Positions 7,917 to 16,388 of a DNA stretch of 22,238 bases are shown here, in pieces. The DNA comes from Synechococcales cyanobacterium 340R_concoct_173_sub (GTDB lineage: Bacteria > Cyanobacteriota > Cyanobacteriia > Leptolyngbyales > Leptolyngbyaceae), in contig JANXNM010000350.1 of assembly GCA_025354065.1 (NCBI GenBank), positions 1 through 22,238 of the forward strand. The letters run 5' to 3'. Positions within the stretch are counted from its first letter, which is position 1; each line of letters begins with the position of its first letter. Below the pieces are notes generated by a model. It was not told where the DNA came from, did not search any database, and saw nothing but the letters and a program-made list of their open reading frames with translations. Both the position numbers and the translations under genes were made by a program.

Positions 7917-8819
7917 CTAAAGAACTCCGGTCAGGAGCATTGCTTCTTCATTAGTTAGCCCAGCCGTCTGCACTGTCGTATCAAAATCTCGAATAATTCT
8001 TGAACATTGACCCCGGAAATCCTGAGTCCACTGTCTCAACGCTTGAAGTTCTTCTTGGGAAAGGAGACGATCGACATCATTCACAAGTTGACCCTTGGCA
8101 GCAATTGTAATCATGTCCAGAATTTCACCTTGGGGACGCGATCGTTTGACTTGGTTAGAGATAATGGTGCCGCCTAGGTACTGAGACGCGATGTTGCTGA
8201 GATGGTTAAAAGCATTCAGATAGTCCTGAAGTAATGGCAGACTCGGGCTAGGGAGACTTACCGGACTAGGAGGACACGGATCGATAGTCGCCACATCCCA
8301 GTGAGGTTCTGTCGGAGGATAATCAAGCTGATGATTTTGAGCGAAAGCCCAGGCTTCAAGCAGGGAAATGGAAGCTTTGAGGTGCGACTGGACCGTCTGA
8401 CAAAACGACCTTAACGCCTCAGAACTATTGCGCCACTTCAGATTGCAATGAGTCAATACTACCACCGTAAGCCCCGATCTCATTCGACAAACATAAACCC
8501 GATAGGTACCAAAGAAAAAATCGAGCTGCTGGATTTCAGGGGTTAAGGTTCGCAGAATGTGGCTCACATTGGCCAGAAAAACTTTGGGCTGATGGATTTC
8601 GAGCTTTGGATCGGTGGAATAAAGACGAGGAGATGGATAGCCATCAATCAAAGGATTAATCAAAGCAATACCCGCAATTCCTGGTACAGTCAAGAAATCA
8701 CGGATAATTTCAGTTGCTAGAGAGTAACAAACAACTGGATTAGTGGTGGTACTAGAGAGAGGTACGGAACCACTCTGCGATATTGAATGCAGGGGATTTG
8801 GTTTTCCTATCTCTGTCAT
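7917..8819 (-). CDS. Hypothetical protein, two-part, possibly roadblock/LC7-like
   Basis: A 300-residue soluble protein that I do not recognise by family. Residues about 30-160 alternate helix and strand (an IIRDFLTVPGIAGIALINPL opening, an LDFFFGTYRVYVCRM strand pair, a GLTVVVLTH strand, then a long helix). The pattern is reminiscent of a roadblock/LC7 or profilin-like fold, which is only an impression. A Pro/Ser-rich linker spans about 180-195 (PPSPVSLPSPSLP). The C-terminal part (about 195-300) is helical. No signal peptide, membrane helix or catalytic motif is evident. It is the first gene of the minus-strand run with the ferredoxin and TPR genes, and divergent from rbcR. Regulation by RbcR is possible but unproven. 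Confidence 0.55.
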   Translation of the reverse strand: MTEIGKPNPLHSISQSGSVPLSSTTTNPVVCYSLATEIIRDFLTVPGIAGIALINPLIDGYPSPRLYSTDPKLEIHQPKVFLANVSHILRTLTPEIQQLDFFFGTYRVYVCRMRSGLTVVVLTHCNLKWRNSSEALRSFCQTVQSHLKASISLLEAWAFAQNHQLDYPPTEPHWDVATIDPCPPSPVSLPSPSLPLLQDYLNAFNHLSNIASQYLGGTIISNQVKRSRPQGEILDMITIAAKGQLVNDVDRLLSQEELQALRQWTQDFRGQCSRIIRDFDTTVQTAGLTNEEAMLLTGVL

Positions 8820-8849
8820 TTCTGAACCTTCGATTGACCGTGATCCATA

Positions 8850-8901
8850 GGTTTATTACTATGCTTGATTACTACTCCTGATTACTATTTCTGATTGCTA
8901 C
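8850..8901. repeat. Four tandem 13-bp imperfect repeats in the hypothetical/rbcR divergent promoter
   Basis: Four consecutive 13-mers start at 8850, 8863, 8876 and 8889 with a core close to TGATTACTAC (copies GATTACTAC, GATTACTAT, GATTGCTAC and the more divergent TTATTACTAT). They fill part of the 184 bp between the divergent starts at 8819 and 9004. Regular short repeats next to a LysR-type regulator gene may be a binding array for it or for another regulator. They could also be a slippage product. Confidence 0.6.
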
Positions 8902-9003
8902 GTTTTGTTGCATTGTCTACCACTGGGGACGTGACTCCCGTATGTATCATCAATACGGTGTTGCATGTGTCTGGTTATCCCGTTTGGCCCTATACAAGAT
9001 TTT

Positions 9004-9957
9004 ATGTCTGATCTTCCTTTTACGCTAGACCAGCTCCGCATCCTAAAAGCGATCGCCGCTGAGGGAAGCTTTAAGCGAGCTGCCGATAGTCTCTACGTAT
9101 CGCAGCCTGCCGTTAGCCTTCAGGTCCAAAATCTAGAGCGGCAATTAGATGTGCCGTTGTTCGATCGTGGCGGGCGGCGGGCGCAGTTGACAGAAGCAGG
9201 GCATTTGCTCTTGGCCTACGGAGAGAAGATTTTAACACTGTGTCAGGAGACTTGTCGGGCTATTGAAGACTTGCAAAATCTTCAGGGTGGGTCGCTGATT
9301 GTGGGCGCGAGTCAGACGACGGGTACGTATTTGTTGCCGCGTATGATTGGGTTGTTTCGGCAAAAGTATCCCGATGTTGCGGTACAGTTACATGTTCATT
9401 CCACGCGGCGGACCTCCTGGAGTGTGGCGAATGGACAGATTGATCTGGCAATTATTGGCGGTGAGTTGCCTCCAGAATTGCAGGATTCTCTACATATGAT
9501 TCCCTACGCGGAGGACGAACTTGCATTGATTTTGCCGCCTGGTCATCCGTTGGCGAAGCAGGGGACGATTCAAAAGGAGGATTTGTACAAGCTTCAGTTT
9601 ATTGCACTGGATGCCCAATCTACTATTCGCAAGGTGATTGATCAGGTGCTGTCGCGTTGTGGGATTGAACCGCGTCGATTAAAGATTGATATGGAGCTGA
9701 ATTCTATTGAGGCGATTAAGACGGCTGTTCAATCGGGTCTTGGGGTGTCGTTTTTGTCGGTGAGCGCTATTGAGAAAGAATTGAATGCTCAAATTTTGTA
9801 TCGTGCGCCGATCGAGGGTGTGGAGATTAAACGAATGTTGTCTGTAATTATTAATCCAAATCGCTATCGATCGAAGGCAGCGGAGGCATTTTGTCGGGAG
9901 ATTTTGCCACAGTTTACGTCGCTGGATGTTAGTTTCGATCGGGTTAAGGGAGAGTAG
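9004..9957 (+). CDS. rbcR: LysR-type transcriptional regulator RbcR
   Basis: A 317-residue LysR-type regulator. The winged-helix DNA-binding domain is at residues 5-65 (recognition region [20 protein letters not shown], then [16 protein letters not shown]). The co-inducer-binding domain covers about 92-300. The opening [20 protein letters not shown] matches the cyanobacterial/plastid RbcR (Ycf30) group as I remember it; RbcR controls RuBisCO and other CO2-fixation genes in response to carbon metabolites. I start at the ATG at 9004; an upstream in-frame ATG at 8965 would add 13 residues outside the conserved start. It is divergent from the hypothetical/ferredoxin/TPR run, not from rbcL. Close relatives CmpR and NdhR differ in the N-terminal sequence, so the RbcR assignment is fairly firm. 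Confidence 0.85.
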   Translation: MSDLPFTLDQLRILKAIAAEGSFKRAADSLYVSQPAVSLQVQNLERQLDVPLFDRGGRRAQLTEAGHLLLAYGEKILTLCQETCRAIEDLQNLQGGSLIVGASQTTGTYLLPRMIGLFRQKYPDVAVQLHVHSTRRTSWSVANGQIDLAIIGGELPPELQDSLHMIPYAEDELALILPPGHPLAKQGTIQKEDLYKLQFIALDAQSTIRKVIDQVLSRCGIEPRRLKIDMELNSIEAIKTAVQSGLGVSFLSVSAIEKELNAQILYRAPIEGVEIKRMLSVIINPNRYRSKAAEAFCREILPQFTSLDVSFDRVKGE

Positions 9958-10286
9958 GAATCTGACAGGACTAACAATTTATCAGCTTTAATTTAATTTG
10001 ATTGGTTAGCTATTTCAGGATTGTTGAATTACTTTTGTATTAATTGTTCGGGCAGCACTCCCAATTTGTTTACCCATTCTCCAAGGCAATGGTGAACTGA
10101 CTCAAGGCTCAGTTGCGCTTTTGTTAATTGATTTGCAATCGTCGTTGGCATATACTCACCAGACAATGGCTTCCCATTAGTATTGTTTTTGTGAAGGCTC
10201 AAGCCATCAGCAAATTCCAGAACGGACTTTAATTAGGTATAGTGTAAAATTAGATAAAATCAAAATCATTCATTTGCCCGATCGTC
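9958..10286. other. Intergenic region between rbcR and the DUF4129 gene
   Basis: About 330 bp, AT-rich at both ends. A minus-strand open frame with protein-like composition occupies 10029-10232 (separate entry). A possible -10 (TATAGT, 10239-10244) precedes the DUF4129 start at 10287. No hairpin strong enough to call a terminator for rbcR was found. Confidence 0.5.
10029..10232 (-). pseudogene. Possible gene remnant or small gene (open frame, 67 codons, no good start)
   Basis: The minus strand is open from the in-frame stop at 10233-10235 to TAA at 10029-10031. The translation has ordinary protein composition, for instance the stretches LEFADGLSLHKNNTNGKPLS and LESVHHCLGEWVNKLGVLPE, with no codon-bias oddities visible by eye. 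The only ATG is at 10149-10151, preceded by GGTGAG at a usable distance; it would give a 40-residue protein. Alternatively the frame is the C-terminal end of a decayed gene whose 5' part was lost. I do not recognise a family. Chance openness over 67 codons is not negligible in this base composition. Confidence 0.3.
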
Positions 10287-10928
10287 ATGGCCCAAGACTT
10301 TGAAAAAACCAATCTTTCCTGGGAACTGAAACTCGGGCAGCAACGCATTGGAGAATGGTTTGAACAACTCACCTCCGGCTGGAATCCGCCCCAACTGCCA
10401 AACAACACCCCAAAACCCGAAGTCCCACCGCAGACTTGGGAGACTCTATACTGGCTAGTCATAGTCGCAGGAATCAGTTTTACCATCTGGAAACTCTACC
10501 CACTCGCCATTCGCCTAATCATCCAAGAGACCACACCAGTCCCCAAAAAAACGATCGCCACACCAGACCCCACTACAACCCAATGGCTCCAGCAAGCCAA
10601 GAGCGCCAAAGCCAACGGGGACTACAGCAAAGCCACCCGCGCACTCTACTTCGCTGCCCTCACCAGACTCAAAGACCGGGAATTGCTCGCCAATGACGAC
10701 AGCATGACCAATGGCGAATACAAAAGCCAACTCCGTCAACGCAAAAAGAGTCAGAAAAGCGATCGGGCTTACCAAACTTTAGCAAATGCCCACGAAGCTA
10801 TTTATTACGATACAAACTACAACGCTGAGGTAAATGATACTAATTCCCAAAACTTAGCCCAACAGCATCTACAACAGTACGAAGACTGCGATCGGGCCTA
10901 CCGAGACATTGAGCAGGAGACCCCATAA
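10287..10928 (+). CDS. DUF4129 domain membrane protein
   Basis: A 213-residue membrane protein. One membrane helix is predicted at about residues 54-78 (LYWLVIVAGISFTIWKLYPL), preceded by a 50-residue N-terminal part containing EWFEQLTSGWNPPQLP. The C-terminal half carries the DUF4129 signature: WLQQAKSAKANGDYSKATRA, LYFAALTRLKDRELL, NGEYKSQL, then YEDCDRAYRD. DUF4129 proteins lie beside MoxR ATPases, DUF58/VWA proteins or transglutaminases in many bacteria, and their function is unresolved. The stop codon overlaps the next ATG by one base (ATAATG at 10925-10930), so translation is coupled to the DUF4350 gene. This ties the three genes 10287-13102 into one unit. Confidence 0.85.
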   Translation: MAQDFEKTNLSWELKLGQQRIGEWFEQLTSGWNPPQLPNNTPKPEVPPQTWETLYWLVIVAGISFTIWKLYPLAIRLIIQETTPVPKKTIATPDPTTTQWLQQAKSAKANGDYSKATRALYFAALTRLKDRELLANDDSMTNGEYKSQLRQRKKSQKSDRAYQTLANAHEAIYYDTNYNAEVNDTNSQNLAQQHLQQYEDCDRAYRDIEQETP

Positions 10929-12097
10929 TGCAAAGCCTTAAACAAGCCCTCAATCCCAGACAATGGTGGACCTTTGCCCTCACCGCGATCGCACTGATTC
11001 TATTAACCTTAATCAACGCACCTAGCAGCCCTCAAAGCACCGGGTCGAGCTATAGCAAAACCCCGGACGGCTATGGCGCTTGGTATGAATATATGAAGAA
11101 AAAAGGTGTAGCGATCGATCGATTGCGGAAACCAAATAATAGTGAGTTCTTTAATGCAAACAGTAACAATACAACCTTCATTCAAATCGCCATAGACAAT
11201 AATAGTTTCACTGGACAATCGATTGATATAAATTGGATTGAAAAAGGCAATCGCTGGATCATCATCGGCGCAGATCGCAGTAGTAGTAGAAAAGTACAAG
11301 CCACAAAAGCTAGCTTCACAAGTCAACCTAATACAATCGTTGGACCCATGAAGATTGACACCACACGGCGATTTATCAAAACCAAACCTGCCGCAAACAC
11401 TGACCCAAATACTTACACCTTAATCGATCGGCAAGAAAGATCTTTAATTCAAGATGACTATGGCACATTAGTACTGAAAAGCACATTGGGCAAAGGCGAA
11501 TTAATTTATATTGTTCCTCAATTCATTGCCGCCAATGCCTATCAATCAACTCCTGGAAACTTTAAATATCTCAGCATATTAGCCAAAAACGATCGGATTT
11601 GGATTGATGAATATCTGCATGGCTACCGCGACATTGAAACTGCGAAAGAAGAAGGCAAAGGTAGCGTATTTGAATTTCTAGCCCAAACGCCCATCATGAT
11701 TCTATTCACCCAATTTCTAATTGGAATCAGCGTCTTAATTTATGGCAAAAACTGGCGCTTTGGCCAAGTCAAAACCGTGGAACCACCGCCCCTCAACAAT
11801 AGCCTCGCCTACATTCAAGCTATGGCCGGAATCTTACAAAAAGCAAACAGCACTGATTTTGTCACGGCAACCCTAAGCAAAGCCGAAATCACCAAACTCC
11901 AACGCAACCTAGGTCTAGGGACCGCACCGCACCCTCCCGCAACCATCATCAAACTCTGGACCGAAAAAACAGGCCGATCGCCGCGAGAATTAGAACAAAT
12001 TTTCAACGCCTTACATAGACAACAGAAACTCAGTGAGGCAGAATTAAACAAATGGCTTACCCTACTTCAAAACATCGCCGTACAAAAACCAAAGTAA
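10928..12097 (+). CDS. DUF4350 domain membrane protein
   Basis: A 389-residue protein with an N-terminal membrane helix (about 13-32) followed by NAPSSPQSTGSSYSKTPDGY. The stretch GAWYEYMKKKGVAIDRLRKP is characteristic of DUF4350 proteins, whose extracytoplasmic part resembles a glutamine-amidotransferase-like/GATase fold. No catalytic Cys-His pair is obvious here. A second helix lies at about 254-272 (PIMILFTQFLIGISVLIYG), and the C-terminal about 115 residues are cytoplasmic (YIQAMAGILQKANSTDFV and onward). The topology suits transmitting or anchoring an activity of the cytoplasmic MoxR ATPase across the membrane, which is inference. It overlaps the DUF4129 gene by one base and is 54 bp ahead of the MoxR gene. 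Confidence 0.8.
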   Translation: MQSLKQALNPRQWWTFALTAIALILLTLINAPSSPQSTGSSYSKTPDGYGAWYEYMKKKGVAIDRLRKPNNSEFFNANSNNTTFIQIAIDNNSFTGQSIDINWIEKGNRWIIIGADRSSSRKVQATKASFTSQPNTIVGPMKIDTTRRFIKTKPAANTDPNTYTLIDRQERSLIQDDYGTLVLKSTLGKGELIYIVPQFIAANAYQSTPGNFKYLSILAKNDRIWIDEYLHGYRDIETAKEEGKGSVFEFLAQTPIMILFTQFLIGISVLIYGKNWRFGQVKTVEPPPLNNSLAYIQAMAGILQKANSTDFVTATLSKAEITKLQRNLGLGTAPHPPATIIKLWTEKTGRSPRELEQIFNALHRQQKLSEAELNKWLTLLQNIAVQKPK

Positions 12098-12151
12098 TCG
12101 GCATCAAACAACCCCTCAAACAATCCTCTAATTCTAAATTCTAAATTCAAC

Positions 12152-13102
12152 ATGTCAGAACTCACCCAAACCTTCAACAATCTCCGCACAACACTCAGCA
12201 AAGTCGTCGTCGGCCAAGAGACTTTAATTGAACAATTGCTCATTGCATTATTGTCTGGCGGCCATGTCATTCTCGAAGGCGTTCCCGGCACAGGTAAAAC
12301 CCTAGTCGCACGGGTACTGGCCAAATTAATCCAAGCCGATTTCAAACGGATTCAACTCACTCCCGACGTATTGCCCTCTGATATTTTGGGCGTGAATATT
12401 TTTGACCTGCAATCTCAATCATTTAAACTCAAACAAGGTCCAGTTTTCACCGAAATCTTACTCGCCGACGAAATCAATCGAACCCCGCCCAAAACTCAAG
12501 CCGCATTGCTCGAAGCCATGGAAGAACAGCAAGTCACGTTAGACGGTGAAACGTTGCCACTTTCTGATTTGTTTTGGGTAATTGCTACTCAAAACTCCCT
12601 AGAATTTGAAGGTACCTATCCACTCCCCGAAGCCCAACTCGATCGGTTCCTATTCAAACTCATTGTTGGGTATCCAGACAAAGCCGCCGAAAAGCAAATG
12701 CTCCTCAATAGTCAAGCCGGATTCAGCGCCAAACGATTAGATTTAACTCGACTTAAACCGATCGCCACTATCAACAATATTTTAGATGCCCGCAAGGCCG
12801 TTCGCAAAATCGATACTCAAGATAATGTAATGGATTATCTACTCGCGATCGTTCACAAATCTCGCCAACATACTGACTTATCCCTTGGCGCATCTCCCCG
12901 ATCGGCGGTGTCATGGTTGCAAGCCAGCAAAGCAAACGCATGGTTAAACAGTAGAACCTTCGTCACTCCAGACGATATTAAAACAGTGGCCGTCCCCTTG
13001 TTGCGCCATCGCCTCATGCTCCGTCCAGAAGCACAACTAGATGGACTATCAATGGATGAAGTGATTAGAGGTTTACTAACTCAGGTAACAGTGCCGCGTT
13101 AA
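12152..13102 (+). CDS. MoxR-family AAA+ ATPase
   Basis: A 316-residue cytoplasmic AAA+ ATPase of the MoxR group, expected to act as a chaperone or remodeller, usually as a hexamer. Motifs: Walker A GVPGTGKT (43-50), Walker B ILLADEINR (102-110), sensor 1 ATQN (145-148), and the conserved PEAQLDRF (159-166) with its arginine. The C-terminal lid contains GASPRSAVSWLQASKA and DIKTVAVPLLRHRL. MoxR proteins commonly activate a VWA-domain partner for metal insertion or complex assembly. Here the preceding DUF4129 and DUF4350 genes are the likely partners; no VWA or DUF58 gene is in the window. It ends 13 bp from the convergent ABC exporter gene, so nothing follows it on this strand. Confidence 0.93.
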   Translation: MSELTQTFNNLRTTLSKVVVGQETLIEQLLIALLSGGHVILEGVPGTGKTLVARVLAKLIQADFKRIQLTPDVLPSDILGVNIFDLQSQSFKLKQGPVFTEILLADEINRTPPKTQAALLEAMEEQQVTLDGETLPLSDLFWVIATQNSLEFEGTYPLPEAQLDRFLFKLIVGYPDKAAEKQMLLNSQAGFSAKRLDLTRLKPIATINNILDARKAVRKIDTQDNVMDYLLAIVHKSRQHTDLSLGASPRSAVSWLQASKANAWLNSRTFVTPDDIKTVAVPLLRHRLMLRPEAQLDGLSMDEVIRGLLTQVTVPR

Positions 13103-13115
13103 ACAATCAACCAAT

Positions 13116-14717
13116 TTAAGTCAGCCGATCGCTTTCAATAGTCCCGTAGTCGAGTTTAATCAGGCGATCGCCCACATTGAAATACCGATCGTCATGACTA
13201 ATTACAATCACCGTTTTCCCCCGTTGTTTGAGTTCTTGCAAAATAGTGTGATAAAACAAATCGCGGAATACCGGATCTTGGTCCGAAGCCCATTCATCAA
13301 AAACATACACCGATCGATCTTCAAGATAAGCATTCAATAATGCCAAACGCTTACGTTGGCCCGTTGACAGTGCCGTGGTCGAAAGCATCCCATCTTGAAT
13401 CTGAACCTTGTGAGCAATCTGGAGCTTTTCCAAGTAGATTTGCGCTTGTTTTTTGGTCTGTTCTGTTTCCAAAACCCGATCGAATAAATAAAAGTCTGCA
13501 AACACCGCACTAAAATTTTCCCGATAATCCGATAACTTGTCATCAGTAATGGTTTGATTATCCCAACCCAGCCGCCCAGTTTCCGGCGGATACAACCCCA
13601 TTAAAATCTTTGCTAATGTAGACTTCCCGCTACCATTTCCACCCACAATAAATAGTAATTGACCTGCGGGGATTTCAAGATGCGGAATCGTTAATGTGAA
13701 TGGAGTATCTTCCCGATCGCCCCGATATTGATGGATAACATTAGACAGCACGATCGTTTTTGCCTGTGATTGGATCGTACTAATTCTCCCCGATCGTTCA
13801 GCCACCGCCGCCAATTGCAATCCCATTTCATCAACTTTTGCCAATGCGACATTCGCTCGTAGAATGAATGGTAAACGTTGAAATAAATTACCAAATGGCA
13901 TCATTAAAAAGATCATCGTTAATGCATAAGCTGATAAAATTGCGGGAGTCACGACGATAAACTTCGGCAATGCAAATAAGATCATTCCAATGATAAAAAA
14001 CAATAATAAATTTCCCCAGCCCGTCGCCACTGAAAACAATGTCAATGCCCGTACCTGATATTGGCGAGATCGTCCCGCACTCGGTTCTAAATCATCTTCA
14101 AAAAACGATCGCCGCCGCAGACTACTCAATTTTAACTCCTTCGTCCCCGCCGTCAAACTGCCAAAATGTTTTAATAACGTATCATCTTCATCCCGCGCTT
14201 GTTTGAGATATTGTCTGGCATTGCCCATCAAACCCTGAACCGTGACGATCGCAAACCCAACACAGAATAACATTGCTAAAAACACCGACAATGACTGCAT
14301 TGCCAAATAGCTCCAACAGGACGCAATCACCGCTAAATCAATACAAATAAAAGGAATGATAAAAATCGTATTTGCAATGGTCTGGACATCTTCGGTCAGC
14401 GTTGCCAAAAGTTTCCCAGACCCCAATTGTTCTAGCGTTGCCAAAGGCGTTGTCAGAATCGCCCGCGTCAACCGCAATCGCAATTCATAAATGGCACCCT
14501 GCGCCAACCGAATGAGTAAATATTGGGACGTAATAGTTGTGACTAAAGACGCGATCGTAACTCCCACAAATTCCCACAAACTCACAGAATTTCCTGCCAC
14601 CGTCTCATTCACCATCCGAATCAACAGCGCACTACAAACGCCGCTGAGAGAACCCATAATGGCCGCGATCGCCACACTCTGCCAAGAGGCCTTCAACAGT
14701 AATAGTAAAACCTTCAT
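13116..14717 (-). CDS. Cyclic-peptide-type ABC exporter (fused membrane and ATPase domains)
   Basis: A 533-residue ABC half-transporter. Residues about 1-300 hold six predicted membrane helices; the ATPase follows. ATPase motifs: Walker A GGNGSGKST (about 357-365), signature LSTGQRKRLALLNAYLED (about 446), Walker B VYVFDEWASDQDP (about 470) and H-loop VISHDD (about 505). The LSTGQ in place of LSGGQ and the DEWASDQDP block are, from memory, hallmarks of the cyclic-peptide exporter group (PvdE/SyrD-like, TIGR01194). Known members export siderophore precursors, syringomycin-type lipopeptides or other peptides. No NRPS, RiPP precursor or modifying enzyme is beside it, so the substrate is unknown. 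Upstream on the same strand, across a MITE-like repeat, lies selO. Confidence 0.88.
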   Translation of the reverse strand: MKVLLLLLKASWQSVAIAAIMGSLSGVCSALLIRMVNETVAGNSVSLWEFVGVTIASLVTTITSQYLLIRLAQGAIYELRLRLTRAILTTPLATLEQLGSGKLLATLTEDVQTIANTIFIIPFICIDLAVIASCWSYLAMQSLSVFLAMLFCVGFAIVTVQGLMGNARQYLKQARDEDDTLLKHFGSLTAGTKELKLSSLRRRSFFEDDLEPSAGRSRQYQVRALTLFSVATGWGNLLLFFIIGMILFALPKFIVVTPAILSAYALTMIFLMMPFGNLFQRLPFILRANVALAKVDEMGLQLAAVAERSGRISTIQSQAKTIVLSNVIHQYRGDREDTPFTLTIPHLEIPAGQLLFIVGGNGSGKSTLAKILMGLYPPETGRLGWDNQTITDDKLSDYRENFSAVFADFYLFDRVLETEQTKKQAQIYLEKLQIAHKVQIQDGMLSTTALSTGQRKRLALLNAYLEDRSVYVFDEWASDQDPVFRDLFYHTILQELKQRGKTVIVISHDDRYFNVGDRLIKLDYGTIESDRLT

Positions 14718-14763
14718 TCGATCTCATCCATAGTTATGGTTAGTTCGTTACTCCCAATAGTCC

Positions 14764-14880
14764 CGATCCCCCTAGCCCCCTTAAAAAGGGGGAACCGGAA
14801 TATTTAGTTTGTAGTTTCTCTTCTCTCTTCTGTTCTCTATACTCTTAGTCCCCCTTTTCAAGGGGGATTTAGGGGGATCG
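14764..14880. mobile_element. MITE-like 117-bp element with about 29-bp terminal inverted repeats
   Basis: The left end (14764-14792) starts CGATCCCCCTAGCCCCCTT and the right end (14850-14880) is its imperfect inverted copy, ending GGGGGATTTAGGGGGATCG. Each arm also contains its own small hairpin (five C, spacer, five G). The centre (about 14793-14849) is T-rich. Similar CCCCCT/AGGGGG palindromes are common intergenic repeats in cyanobacteria as I recall. It carries no gene and sits between the selO stop and the ABC exporter start. It could fold into strong RNA stems that affect transcript processing. Confidence 0.75.
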
Positions 14881-14891
14881 AATCTATCGAA

Positions 14892-16343
14892 TCAACCCCG
14901 AATCATCTGCAACAACTCATTAAACGCCCTCCAATCATTCTCTTGATCGATCCGTTCCCAGACCGATTCAATCAATGGACGCACAATCACCGTTTGCGGA
15001 TTGCAATTGTTTAAGCATTTTGCCACCAATTCCATATCTGACTCTGGTAATGCATTCAACATTTTGAAATATAAATCCCGCCATTGTTCAAATAATACTC
15101 GAATCTCAACATCCACTATCTCAACATTATCTAAAATCAAACTCAAATCCGATCGCCACTCAGGTCTAAATTCGATCGCTAACTGTGCAAAAAATTCATG
15201 ATAACCAACTTGGGAATTATGCAAAAACTCAATTGTCTTCTTCAACAACTCCCGCGCCAACACATCATCACCCGCCTCAAAGTCTACTTCAAACCCCAAT
15301 TTCGCCAACATCAACGTCCGGTAAACTCTGCCATATTCTGCATCATACCCCTCTAACCCAGCCTCCAAATCACCAGACGAAATCATATGCTTCAACGGCG
15401 ATTGCAACATTTGAAGATTCCATTTGCACATGGTCGCCTGATTACTATAGGCATAGCGGCCACCGTTATCAAAATACGCCGCCGTGAATGCCGGATCTAA
15501 CGTCGGAATGAATGCAAACGGACCATAATCAAAACTCTCCCCCGTAATCGCCATATTGTCCGTATTCAATACCGCATGACAAAACCCCGCCGCCATCCAC
15601 TGCGACACCAACGTTGCCACTCGCTGCACCAATTCCGCATAAAACATTGCATACCGATCGGCTTCAGCAGCCAAATGGGGATAATACACCTCAATCACAT
15701 GATCCAACAATCGCCCAATCAAATCCCGCCTTCCTAAAAAGTCCAACCGCTCAAACGTACCAAATCGAATATGCGACTCTTGCACTCGGATCATCACAGA
15801 CGATCGGGTCGGCGACGGCTCATCCCCACGATACAACCCCTCACCCGTTTCAATCAAACTCAAACAACGCGACGTTTTCACCCCCATTCGGTGCAACATT
15901 TCCGCCGCCAAAACTTCCCGCACTCCCCCTTTCAACGTCAACCGTCCATCCCCTCCGCGTGAATAGGGTGTTGGTCCCGTTCCTTTGGTCCCTAAGTCAT
16001 ACAACTTGCCATCAAGGGCACGCACCTGACCAAACAAAAACCCGCGACCATCGCCCAATTGTGGATTGTAATGACCAAACTGATACCCATGATACCGTAA
16101 TGCCATCAAGGGTTCACGGCCCTGAAACCGACCAAAAGCTTCGATAAAATCTGCATCACTAACCGACTTTGGATCAAGCCCAAACTGAACTAAAACATCA
16201 TCATTTCGCCAACGTAATTCATGGCTGGGAAAATCCGCCGCCGCCACCACGTCATAGTAATCATCATTACCCAAATGCTCGATCGAAGGTTCGTAGTTCA
16301 ACGCAAGAATAGGATTCACGGCAATGACAAATGTGGGGGTCAT
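14892..16343 (-). CDS. selO: Protein adenylyltransferase SelO (YdiU family)
   Basis: SelO is a pseudokinase-fold enzyme that transfers AMP from ATP to Ser, Thr or Tyr of target proteins, with redox-linked roles in bacteria and mitochondria. The 483-residue length matches bacterial SelO. Seen: LVQFGLDP near residue 51, [17 protein letters not shown] (85-101), the nucleotide-binding [19 protein letters not shown] (116-134), the catalytic-loop region HAVLNTDNM (256-264), and the DFG-like DYGP at 272-275. The two acidic positions, Asp262 and Asp272, are ten residues apart as in characterised Sel[15 protein letters not shown] (298-311) follows. No selenocysteine is expected or seen. It is upstream of the ABC exporter on the same strand and 45 bp downstream of the phosphatase gene. 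Confidence 0.95.
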   Translation of the reverse strand: MTPTFVIAVNPILALNYEPSIEHLGNDDYYDVVAAADFPSHELRWRNDDVLVQFGLDPKSVSDADFIEAFGRFQGREPLMALRYHGYQFGHYNPQLGDGRGFLFGQVRALDGKLYDLGTKGTGPTPYSRGGDGRLTLKGGVREVLAAEMLHRMGVKTSRCLSLIETGEGLYRGDEPSPTRSSVMIRVQESHIRFGTFERLDFLGRRDLIGRLLDHVIEVYYPHLAAEADRYAMFYAELVQRVATLVSQWMAAGFCHAVLNTDNMAITGESFDYGPFAFIPTLDPAFTAAYFDNGGRYAYSNQATMCKWNLQMLQSPLKHMISSGDLEAGLEGYDAEYGRVYRTLMLAKLGFEVDFEAGDDVLARELLKKTIEFLHNSQVGYHEFFAQLAIEFRPEWRSDLSLILDNVEIVDVEIRVLFEQWRDLYFKMLNALPESDMELVAKCLNNCNPQTVIVRPLIESVWERIDQENDWRAFNELLQMIRG

Positions 16344-16388
16344 TGGGAATTATTCCACAAAACCCGAATCACTGCTTGTTACAAGACC

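Noticed and set aside
9960..10020. CTAAC...GTTAG dyad as an rbcR terminator.
   Set aside because: The arms are short with a bulge, the loop is long and no clean T-run follows.
12131..12148. Short tandem ATTCTAAA repeat just before moxR.
   Set aside because: Two copies of an AT-rich octamer are likely chance or slippage and show no further structure.
15614..16147. A 177-codon frame opposite selO.
   Set aside because: Its translation is Pro/His/Thr-rich low complexity, typical of a shadow frame, while selO is strongly supported.
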